Of a stretch of 64,000 bases of DNA, positions 20,748 through 31,900 are shown one piece after another. Where the stretch lies: the NCBI GenBank assembly GCA_902729315.2, contig LR746268.1, forward strand, positions 6,493,501-6,557,500, written 5' to 3'. Position numbers and translations under genes: made by a program. Positions within the stretch are counted from its first letter, which is position 1; the number at the start of each line of letters is the position of its first letter. Source of the DNA: Spirodela intermedia. Lineage: Eukaryota > Streptophyta > Magnoliopsida > Alismatales > Araceae. A model generated the notes under the pieces. The model was not told where the DNA came from. It saw only the letters and a list, made by a program, of their open reading frames with translations, and made no database searches.

Positions 20748-22399
20748 TTAGTCGACCTTCTGCGGCGGCGACTGCTGCGGAGGGGACGCCGGAGAGAAGC
20801 TCGCCGGCGCCGGCAACGGCCGCCTGGCGGGGGCAGACTCAACGGCCGGTCTTCCCACGCCCACCATGGAGGTCTTCCTTGCGCTTGGCATGGTGAAGAG
20901 CAGCCGGAAAGTCCAGCTGAGAACATCCGGAGCGAAGACCCTGTAAAGCTGGAAGATATCATACCAGCTCGGGAACTTCACGTAGGCGTCTCCCCTGCAG
21001 GCTCCGGCGACCATCGACTTGGCGAACTCTTCCACTTGCCCTCCGGTGAAGGAAACCTGAAGCACGCAATCGACGTGAGAAAACGGGATCCGAGGGAAGA
21101 AGAAGAAGAACACCCACCTCCCTCTCCTCCTTCCACTGCATCTCGGCGCCCTCCTCGAGCAAGAACCGACCCCCGATCATGTCGCTCCCGACCCACCCGT
21201 GGGTCGCAATCGTTATTCCGATATCGTCCTTCACCTCGAATCTTAGGGTCTCATAGAAGTTGATCAGAGCCGCCTTCGCTGCCTGGGAGGACAAGCCCTA
21301 CTACGGTGAGAACTGATCGTCGATCTCATCTTCTGAGGCAAAATAGAAACAGGATATTGTGAAGCGCTCACGGCGTAAAGGCTCATCTTGGGCAGTGGCA
21401 GCCAGCTTTCCACTGAAGCGTTGACCACAAGGCGCCCACGACTTCGCCTTAAATATGGAAGGGCGACGTACGTAGGGTAGACGTTCCCCCAGAAGTTGAT
21501 GTCCTAACCAGACGTTGAGTTGACAGTAAGAAGAATTCATGGCAGTTCTCGACTCAGCCCGCAAGAAACCAACCAAACCGTATTGCTTACCATCAGATGA
21601 GGAAAAACCGTGGTGTCCGTAGCTTCCTCGAAGAAGAAGGTATGCCCCAAGCTAGCCGTATTTACCAGATGATCCACTGCACGCGGTCTTCAACCGTCAA
21701 TCCATGTCAAGTGGTCATCTACTTCTATGAAAAATGAGACCCTCAAAGGTGAAATGATAGAATCCTGGTCATCTACAGGGTCAAAAAAGTAGAATCTCTC
21801 TCTCTCTCTCTCTCTCTCTCATCGTGGTTACGCACAGACACAGTACGGATTATACGCAAAGATTGCACCAGAAGAAACGAGCGTGATTTGTGGAGCGAAT
21901 TTTAAGAGATCGGACAGGAAAAGGAAGGCTCACAGTGGCCGAAGAAGTTCACGGCGTCGCCAATGAATCTTCTGCAATCCTCTTCCTTCACTACGTCGGC
22001 CGCCATGACGAGGACCTGCTTGGCCCCCAAGAGCCGCGCATTCTCCCTTATCGCCCAGAGCCGGTTCTCCCTCCTCGCCACCAGCACCAAATTCACCCGC
22101 CGCCTCGCATACTCGTACGCGATTTGCTGCATAAACATATCCTCGCATAATATACGGCGAAGCTAATCGGGTAGAAAAAGCACATGGCACTTCTTCCGCT
22201 TCTTCTATCAAATTACCTCTCCGATCCCGGAGGAAGCCCCGGTGATGACCACAACCTTGCCATCCATATCCTCTCTGTAGATCGTGCGGAAGAACCATTC
22301 ACAGGCGTGGAGGAAGCAAAGGGTCGGCCAGGCGAAGGCCAGCATGACCAGGCTGGCCGGTGGGACGACGAAATTGAGCAGAGAGTTGAGCAAATCCAT
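20748..22399 (-). CDS. 11-beta-hydroxysteroid dehydrogenase-like protein (steroleosin type, HSD4-like)
   Basis: Six exons on the minus strand, 22217-22399, 21934-22126, 21591-21676, 21372-21503, 21118-21282 and 20748-21056 (stop TAA), give 355 residues; all junctions agree in phase. It is a short-chain dehydrogenase/reductase likely to act on sterols at oil bodies or ER. The N-terminal membrane anchor carries prolines at 13, 14 and 25 (VVPPASLVMLAFAWP), a steroleosin-like proline knot. The NAD(P) motif is TGASSGIG (53-60). The usual NNAG is replaced by NTASLG, which as I recall is normal for the HSD4 branch. The catalytic Ser184 lies in VVNAS, and Tyr197/Lys201 in YAAAK. The conserved GAEMQWKEERE and CRGDAYVKFPSWYD follow. 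The tail is Pro/Ala rich and probably variable. It lies 489 bases downstream of TOR on the same strand. Confidence 0.94.
21795..21820. repeat. (CT)n tract in HSD intron 2
   Basis: About 13 CT units between exons 2 and 3 of the dehydrogenase gene. Confidence 0.85.
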
Positions 22400-22643
22400 T
22401 CTTGGGGGAGTTGCTGACCCGCCGGAGGGCACGAAGAAAGAAGAGAGAGAGAGAGAGATGATTCCGGCAGGCGTGCAAGGGCTTTTGAGGGCAGCGTCTC
22501 CCTGGTGCGGAGATAAGAACAGAAGCGGAGGTGAGTGGGGCAGAAGGCTCGGAAGGTGTCATCTGGCGGAACCAACTGCAGCGACGCATGCGAGCCATGC
22601 ACACACTGTCCATGCATCCCTGCAGGCCGACAGATGGAAAACC

Positions 22644-22684
<41 letters not shown>

Positions 22685-22887
22685 GCCACTTTTTCACACG
22701 GGCAATTAAGGAGAGGGGACTAAAACAAGAATAATGATGGGGTTTTTCACCATATACAATGTCAAAAAACGCACGCCCCCGACAACATTGACGACTATCA
22801 TTATTCAAACCTTCTAGAAAAAATGACATACTTACAACCGATATGTACAGGCTATATACAGAAGATTTACACGCCGGCGGGGCCGTC
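22400..22887 (-). promoter_or_regulatory. Spacer between TOR stop and HSD start
   Basis: A 488-base stretch that must contain the 3' untranslated region of TOR and the promoter and leader of the dehydrogenase gene, both on the minus strand. It carries a GA/CT tract (22645-22682) about 250 bases upstream of the HSD ATG. A shorter GA run lies next to the ATG (about 22441-22457). No clear TATA box was found. Confidence 0.55.
22645..22682. repeat. (CT)n microsatellite upstream of HSD
   Basis: About 38 bases of pure CT (GA on the gene strand), a likely GAGA-type promoter or leader element of the dehydrogenase gene. Confidence 0.85.
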
Positions 22888-25800
22888 TCACCAGAAAGGG
22901 CACCACCTGGGACGAAGAGGCACAGAAGAGGTCAGCCTAAAGGAACAGCTCCTTCATAGCTGAGATTTATACAACGCTTTGGATAACATCAAGATGCACC
23001 TCTGGGCACAAGGAAAATAAAATACGGCCCAAAGAGAAGCTCAGCTCTGTGGCCGAAATCTAGAACAACCAAAAAGATCGGCCGCAAGGCATGGCAGAAA
23101 ATCGCGGAAAGCTCCTCATGTGTTAGTAGAGAAGATAATTAATCCCAGGGGCAACTCTGTTTCTGCGGTTCTAGCACTATTTCTAGTAATTAAATCCTCG
23201 TGCCTGTAATTACTATACACCGATGCGTCATGCCTTCCATGTTTTCTAAAAATATAATTCGGATTCATGGATCTAAGTAAAAAAAAAAAAAATCGCCGTA
23301 AAAAAGGGGGAAGTGATGCTCATCTGTACTTACCCGACATAATTCTGGCAAAGGTTCTCATGTGAGGTTGCCTGTGTGATTAACTTCTGGACTTGAAGCT
23401 TGACAGATAACCCATGATCCAGTTCACATATGTCTGCTGATATCAGGGTACTGTGATCCACCATCTGTTGACTAGAGCGTGTGACCCCAGATACCGATGA
23501 TCCCGACGAGAAGTCCCGCCCAGTAAGCTTGTTACTCATGCGAGCCATCACGGCCACCGCACGTTCATTTAGGACCTCATTAGCGTCACCAAGCTGGTTG
23601 ACAGCCTTCGGATATACCCAACAGTAAAAGAATCGCAAATCCCAGATTAAAAATTGAGCTTAATAGATTTTTTAAAAAATCAAGAATGAAATCCGAGAAC
23701 TGTGAGGCAAGTAGAGAGCACCTGGAGCAGTTCCCTCTCTCTGGCACCTCGAAGAGGCTGAGCAAGATCCCTAGAGGGCACAGATTCGTCACTGTCCGCA
23801 ACTGGATGCATATGAGCATTCCCAAAATTTGACGTTTGAGGAACCTCGTTAAAATTGAAAAGCCGCCAATTTATAAGAGGATCATGCACGAAGGCCTGAA
23901 AGGAAGAATGGAACATGTGAAGAAGAATTCCACGAGGCAAAAAGAGATAGAGAAAACTGTGTTAGCCCAATTGTGCAACCAAACATCCTCTGCATGATAA
24001 GGCGCAGCAGGTAAACAAAGTTCCCCTCATTACCTCCATCATGGCCATAACACTGTCTTTATTTGTTCGAAGGACTTGCATCACATTTTCACAGGTTGAC
24101 CTGAAATTGCCTTCAATTCCACTGACCTCCATGGCTTTCACGAGCATCCTTGTCAAGCGAAATGGAACCTGTTCAAGAATTCGACCGCTTTTAAGCGGGG
24201 TGCACTGTGATAATGGTTAAATTTACAGCAATATTAGATAGGCGGATCACATACTTTCTCAGGAAACTTCTCTCGATTCATTGAAGCCTCAAAACAATCT
24301 CCAAAATCAATGTGCAGGATTTTTCCACTGAAAATAAAAAGGTTACCAAAATTACACGCAACGTGCTTCCATATCCGGTGCGCAACATTCTTAAGAGAGA
24401 ACTAACAAAATATGGTACCTGTAACGGTGAAGCATGAGGTTACTGGGGTGTCGATCCCCCAATCCAAGAAGGTATCCAACCTGAAACAGAAGCACCAAAT
24501 CAAAAGTGAAAAAGAAAGTCAACAAAACAAGTTTACAAACTTGAAGAGGTGAAGCGTCAATACCATGCTCATGACAGCTAAACTTCTTGTATAATTTGTT
24601 CGACGATCAAGCCAAACTTCAGATGTTCTACTTTTCAGCCAGAGAACCTAGGATCCCGCCAAAGCAAACTCAGGAAGGAATTACACAGGGATGAACAGTT
24701 AAACGTAGACGTATACAATTAGGTCATGTTCAGAATTTACCCTTGCTAAGTCATTTCCTTCTGTACTCTGTAGTGCATGCTCAAATGCTTCAACTTTACC
24801 TATGAGTGGCAATCGGTCATAATCTGGCGCAAAAGCTTGCATAATCCTCAGTTCTTGATTCACAAAAATCTAAAACCACCAAAAAAAGGTTGAGATGGCA
24901 ACATTGTAAAAAGAAAAAATAATAAATACATGAGAAATGAAACGTACCTTCCGAGTCTCCCGATATTCCCTTATTAGATGGTGAAGAGTGTCACAATTTG
25001 GAACCCACCCGATTAAACCACTATTCGGTGACAAGGGAATGACTGCATAACGCTGGATTGAGAGATCCTTCTCTGCAGTTTTTCTTGAGTTCTCAAGGAG
25101 AGTATTCACCAGACCGAAAAGCTGAGGAGAAAAGGTTAGCTTAAACAATCTTTCCATAGAAAAAGGAACCCATTCTTCCAACAAATGTGCATGAACATCA
25201 CAAGAATAACAAAATATCACATAACCACTCTAGAAAATCTCATCTACACAAAAACCATCTGGCAGAATTAAAATTAAAAGACACAAAAAGACTGATTCCT
25301 TGGTAGAAACAAAACACAGTTGATGGTAGTAAATCCCGGATGAATGCGAGTGCAATTCTGTAAGAGATTTTTCACTAGGTTCAACTAACACAAATCTGAA
25401 TAAATCCAGCAATCATATTCCACGGCATTTTCAGAATCAATGACTATTTAGATACCTAGTGCATTAGGACAAGTGTTTGGGACTTTATGAGGACAATGTT
25501 AATATCATGAAGTCCTCACCCCCGAGGCCAATCAGAAAATCCAATGTTAATAAACGCAGAAAAACTATTATGGCTTCTTGAAAATCAGAGAAGGTGAGAC
25601 TTTATGATTTGAAGAAGATGAATCTGAGATTTTTGAGATTGCTGAACTACTAGTTGATGTAGGACACCACTAGAATAAATGAGAAAGGCCAAAAATTTAT
25701 GACCCAGGAAGCCTAAAAGCATAAAAACATGGACCATAACTGTTTGAAGGCCCAAAACTACTTTGAACGCAATATTCAAGCAACTAGGCCCAAAATTATC

Positions 25801-28800
25801 ATGAATAACACCTCAAATTTGTAGAGTAGTAACCTTTCAGGGTTTTATTCGCTTTAGTTGATCCGCGTTTTAAGGTCATATTTTGGTCTGTTTAAAGGCT
25901 TAAACGCTGCAGCTTATAGTGCATAGCATCTATGATACCATTTTTATTCTTTGTCAAATTACTTTTTGCTTGTGGATTCAAGGGAAGTCATTCTGATCCT
26001 TGTGGATTCAAGGAGCGTCCAAACCAAACCTAGTGGACTCAAGGATAGAGGATTTTATGCCTTGTCGACTCCAATGTCGAATTTTCATTCTTCTGCAACT
26101 TCAATTTCATCAAGTGATATCAGAGCAATCTATGTGGATTCAGGGGACGTTATTTTAATCCTTGTGGCTTAAAGGATTGTCAAAAATGAATTCTTGTGAA
26201 CTCAAGGATTGAGGAATTTCGTGCCTTTGGATTCAAGACATGATTTATCTTCTACCTTGATTTTCATCGTCCAGTAGCCTACAATATGGTGTAGGCCATA
26301 GCTGATGAAAAAAGGGTTTTGAGAGCCTACGGGACAATACACGTACAAAGCCCTATTTTATTTCTTAAATGAATCTCCAGCAACATCCCTTTTAAAACAG
26401 AACATATTTTCAACCAGAAAATATTTCCTTGTGCAGGAAGGAATTATTTATTTGAAGATAAGTTTTTTGGCAAAGTAAACAAATATTCTGCGAAGAAAAT
26501 AAATCCCAATTCTTCAGTGAAGTTAAACACGTTAAATCCCAAAAAAATAACAAAGCACTATCAATCCATATCATAGGATCATGGCTGATGCCAGAAATAC
26601 TTCTACAGTATAACCCAAGGAATAAATTACGTGTTATAATATAAAAACGGCATAAAAGCACGATGTCTTCCACAAATAAGATAAGGAAAAAAAGAAATTC
26701 CAAAATTAAAACTACTTTTTTCAAATGTAGAAGGCAAACAAGATTTATTTTCAATAAGCGAACGCATTATGAAACATGATAACAAATAAAAGAAAAGAAT
26801 ACAAACTTATCTTGATGGTCTCCAGAAGTTACTGAAACAAACTATTAGGACTAATAGTGAATGAACTATCAACGTAACGACTATCTACCTGCATGACACG
26901 CTCATCTTGCCTCAAATCTTCATGACCCTTCAATAAGAAAGTATATTCTTCTCCATCACTTCCATGAATTGTCAATTTCCGAGGCCGTTGCTTTGATGTA
27001 ATGACAACAAGCTGTGGAGCGAATGAAGCAATTGTCACCAGTGTCCCATCTGAAAAACCAAGGGCAGATTGTAAGATCTTAGTTCCATAAAAAAAAAAAG
27101 GGAGACGAACTAAACTTTGATGTGAAAATGGGCACCTGCACGGTATGTTCCAGGAACTGCGAGCTCCAAATCTTGACAATTGAGCAACTTTAATGAAACA
27201 GACTGCATCAACAAAGGAGTAAGCAGATGGCTAGTTGAGCTAGGACAGGCCAAATAACACAAGAAAATCTTGCCTGTAAGTCGAGGGTAGTAAGACTAGG
27301 CAGTTGCTTATCAATGCGTTTGAAAACATGATAATACAAATCCCAAGCCTGATTCCACAAGTAATAGATTAGTTTAGAAAATCTCATTTTATCCTGGAAA
27401 TAAAAAGGTTATAATACAGAGGCACAATTTCACATTATAAATAGAAAAAATTACAAAAATACCTGGGTAAGCTCAGCATCCTTTCCAGTGCTCTTATACT
27501 TTAAACAGCACTCGTGGGCTTCTTGCAATTCATGACCATAAGCCTGTTATGATAAATACATTTCTATAAAAACCCACAATGAACTACCAGAATGCTTTCA
27601 CTGTAAAACAACTGTTACGTGGACAGAGATTTAAGCATGATTTATCTTACAAAAGGAAGTGGCATCATTAGCTATATACTAGTGAAAGTTAAAAGACAAA
27701 CGACTCATATGTCAAAATTATTTTCCTCTTCCATTTTCTAGTTCTATTTCCTTTTCTTTCATTCCATTAATGTGCTACAGAACATATCGTGCATAGATTA
27801 ACTAAATGGCCAAAAAGAGGAACAAAAATTTAAGATATCTTGCTTTCTACTTTTACCTATATTTGGGTACCTCCCTAACTTGAGCCATCACATTAATTGA
27901 ACTCTTTCATTTGCATAACTTAGTCTGTACACATGCTAGCCTCCACAGGAAACTAACAATAAAGCATGACCAAGCAAAAGATTTAGTAAAACAAGTATAG
28001 AATGTAATGCGTAATCAAAATGAACAAGAAAAACACAAAAATCGGCAACTGCTTTCATGTTCATAAGATACCGCCCAGAAGCTAACGAAAAATAAGAACG
28101 ATAGTCCAAGATAAAAAACGACGTCTGTAAATCCTGCACAATCTAATGAAATTAAAGTGGTGAAACGACAAATACTTCGAATACATGCGTATAAAGTTGA
28201 CAAACGATTGTCTTTGTAACACAAAGACCAGTACTTTCAAGATGATTGGGGAAAAGTGATAGATATTATTCTTAGTTGGCCCTTGTGATCTATTGACTAG
28301 GTAAAACTTAGTACAACTCGTGAGTACAGTTGGTATATTAAAAGTAATGATATCAAATATGCATCAGAATCAGCATATTTTTCTAATTATAAGCTATTGA
28401 AAGAAAGTTTTAAAAACAAAGAAATTAGAACATAAACTTGTATAAGTCAGACTGAACTGGTATGAAGTGCGTAAATCAGTACGATCTAACTTGTTATTTC
28501 TGCTTTATGAGTCCTAATATCAAATGAGCACCAACGAAGCTTCGTTTGACACAAGATTAGGCCATCGTTCTCCTAATATAAGATATTAAGCCAAGTGAAT
28601 GAACAGAAATATAGTTACAACCACCTTCTAACAACAAGTAAAAGATATATTCTTCAAGCGCATGATATATTAATGATAAAGGTCACACAATACAAGATAA
28701 CCAACAGTCAAAGCTCTCAGCTTGAAGTACTGAACCATAAAATTAATAACACCTCACAAGGAATGTCAGATACCTGAATAAAAGCTGTCTCCATCGATGT

Positions 28801-28965
28801 TTCAACCCCATCGTCAAGCATAGCATGTAATGGTTCCAACACAGCCAGCATTCCCTCAATGTTACGCTCACCAAAGTACAAGCGACTAGCTTCATCCAAA
28901 CCTTCATGCCACATCTCATGCCATAGTATAGCAACCCTGATTAATTCCTTAGATACAAGTTGTGC
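22888..28965 (-). other. TOR: TOR exons 43-56: FRB, kinase and FATC
   Basis: Exons 43-56: 28774-28965, 27463-27543, 27274-27348, 27136-27202, 26889-27049, 24948-25121, 24741-24869, 24564-24647, 24419-24480, 24255-24327, 24034-24168, 23722-23895, 23334-23605, 22888-22906. In the FRB domain, [16 protein letters not shown] contains Ser1872, the residue equivalent to the rapamycin-resistance serine of yeast and human [12 protein letters not shown] closes the domain. In the kinase, Lys2024 lies in [17 protein letters not shown], the catalytic Asp2175 and Asn2180 lie in GLGDRHPSN, and the metal-binding Asp2194 lies in HIDFGD. The last exon has only 19 bases and supplies WCPFW and the TGA. The insert between kinase and FATC is lineage variable. 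Confidence 0.95.
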
Positions 28966-31900
28966 CTGAAAAATAAAAATATATATGATTAAAATTAGAT
29001 GAGTAAATCCAATAGAACCTACCATCAGTTAATCATCACCTGATCAACGAGTACGCCACTATGCTGGCGAACTTTATCAACAACCTCCTGAGCAGCCGCT
29101 CGGCGCAATAAGCTAATGGACTTGCACGCAACTAGAAGAGGGTACATCAGAGCCTGAAAAGAAAATATATAAAATAAGATGTTGCAAAGGTATCATCAGA
29201 ACCTTTGCACCACGGCATCATGGTGCAAAGGTATCATCAGAAAGGAGACACTCCAACGGAATCTATGTTGACAATTGCCACTCAACCGGGTCTTCTTCGG
29301 ATCTATTGTAGTGAAGATGAGTAAAAATTTGAATGTAACTTAAGAGCACTTGACTCTTGGTTTATTGCAGATAACAATTCAAAGAAATACAAAAAGGAAA
29401 TCTCATCACATCCCTAGCATTCATCATCACCAGAAATTCTGTGACCACGCCAGTGAAGACTTTGTGAGGGAAGTAGAGAATAGGGTCCTTCGATCATTCC
29501 ATTTCATGAAAATGCAGTTAAACGTCCCCTGTTAGCAATACTTAAATAATACATATGGCCACAATAGCTTATATCCTGTATGTCATGCACTAAGGAATTA
29601 AAATAAATCGCTTCAGCATTTTGGAAGAAAACCTTTTCTTCCTCTATACCCAATCAAATCTTCTATCTGGAGAAATGGATCAACCTCTGCAGCATCACAT
29701 TCAATAATCTTTAATCTGAGTCGTTGCTATTGAGCATCACCAAAATAAGCAAACGTACGTCGTCTTTTACAACATATCAGTTACAGTTACTTGAAACAAA
29801 GATATAGGTTGTCTTGTCATGCAATGGTGATCATGTGTCGAATAAGATTAGAGTTCAGGTTGTAAAGCACCTGAAAGTTTCAGGGAACTCTCATCTTAAC
29901 ACTGAGCAAGGCATGAAAATCTCCGCGAAATGAAATGCCTGAGTTTCAAAACCAACGATTTACCCAAGTTTCAGGTTCGTACTAGAAAGTATCATTTCAC
30001 CCATCTGACACCTAGTGAATAGAGTCGCTTCTACATCACAGCAACCCTGCGTGCAGATTGGCGCAACATACTCACCAAAGAATAGCATATGTATATACAT
30101 GAACAAAAAAATTGATAAACCGTGCTTAAAGCATCACGTTGTTTTGCAGTTTGCGTTACAATCAAACCTGTGGATGCTTCTTCCCTATGCGAACCAGTAA
30201 TGACTGTATCAGTTCCCTCACTGCTTTGGTATTTGAGTGTATCCGAGCAATTATTTGAGGCAAGACAACAAGCCAAGTGTCAATATTGACGCGCGAAAAT
30301 CCTTCCTGGAGAGCCCTTTGAACCTCAGATGTTGCCCCATAATTGAACCATAATGTCAAAAGACGAAGAATATCCTGAAAAGGAGAATTTGTCAACCTCT
30401 GTGAGAGATAAGAGTGGTCATAGATCTTCCAATGAACAAAAGTTTTCTTCAGATACATTTAAGATCAATGTTATAGAGATGAATGGAAGATTTAGTCAGA
30501 TTTTCCCACGACTCGAAGTCAAACATGAGAACGAATTCTGGGGTAATTCATAAGGAACCTCCAAAGACTGGAAATAAGAGAGCACGAGGAGGTTGCGATC
30601 AAACCAACATCAGGCTATTTGGGCACAAAATCAGCAGACAAATGATGCCTAAATGACCTTTCGGGCAAAATATAAGATAATATTGATTAACTTAACGTCT
30701 CAATATCAGACTATATCTGACACAGTAGATAAATGAAATCACGCAATTTGCACTGTTAGTATAAATTAAAACGACAATACCGTACAAATTGTAGTGGTCC
30801 TAGTACCCAAGGCATCCCGGCTGTCAACATGAGCAGGGCGGTGTTTGCATTGCAATGTGCAAATGCGAATCAGTATCCGTATTCAGACATGCTACACATT
30901 TTGCGAATGGCAATTTGGCTGAATGTGAAGGCAAATGCGTGCATGAACACCCAGATGCTTGTCTCAATATTCATAAATGTCATCAATATGCAAATGAGCA
31001 AAAGGGAAAATAGGTAAATGAAAATGAATGTGAGCACAAGCGTATCCCAAAAACTCTCACCCAAACTTCATGTTCTATTATTCCTTTATATTTACTAAAA
31101 TTTCCATTGTTTCAACAGACAAGCTGATACCATTGGCGATAAATGTGTGCATCTCCAATTCGAAGATACACTTTAATAGGGCAATCTTGCTGAGATTATA
31201 AAAAACTAATGAATGTGAGCAGCTTACCTGAAGCGAGTCATCAACACCCTTGGAAGTAGCAGCACAGGAAATTGAGAAAAAATATCCGGTCACAGCAGCA
31301 ACGACATACTGCCCTGAAATGGAATTACACCTGAAGGCGTAATGAGACATTGCTGCAGTGTTAAACAAGGCCCAGGTATGCCAAGCCTTTCCCCAATGTC
31401 GAGCATTCTTAGTGGCCTTTTCCAGTGATCCAAGGATTTCTGTAATGTAAAAAATATGTCAGTCAAGTACGGATAGCACATAAATACCCAGAGTAAGAAG
31501 CATGTGAACACCCAAATACATATTTCCTACCTTCTATAGAACCATCATCCAACCCAGGAGAAAGTGTCCATTGCCAGGTTCCAAGTTTTAAATAGACACG
31601 AGCAAGAAGGGGGGCATCTGCACCCGATATGCTGGGTCCGGATGGATTTCCTGAGTAGAAATCAGCTGAAGCAGCAAGCTGTAACGATAAATCCTGAAGA
31701 TCATTGATGTCAGTCAGACGGTACTGGAGATAAATTTTGGAAAAAGTTGATAAATACGCAGTCCACAACTGTAAAATAATACAATGTACCTGTAATCTAC
31801 AAAAAGCTTCCTTTCGCTTGGTATCCTCACCAAGAGACCACTGATATTTGAGGTAGGCCAACATGACTTGAGGAGGTCCATTGTACAAAAAGGCTTCTGA

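Noticed and set aside
31300-31335. A small intron in TOR exon 40 (AG/GTGTAATT to TTTCAG)
   Set aside because: Removing it breaks the frame. Reading through keeps the frame and matches the family length.
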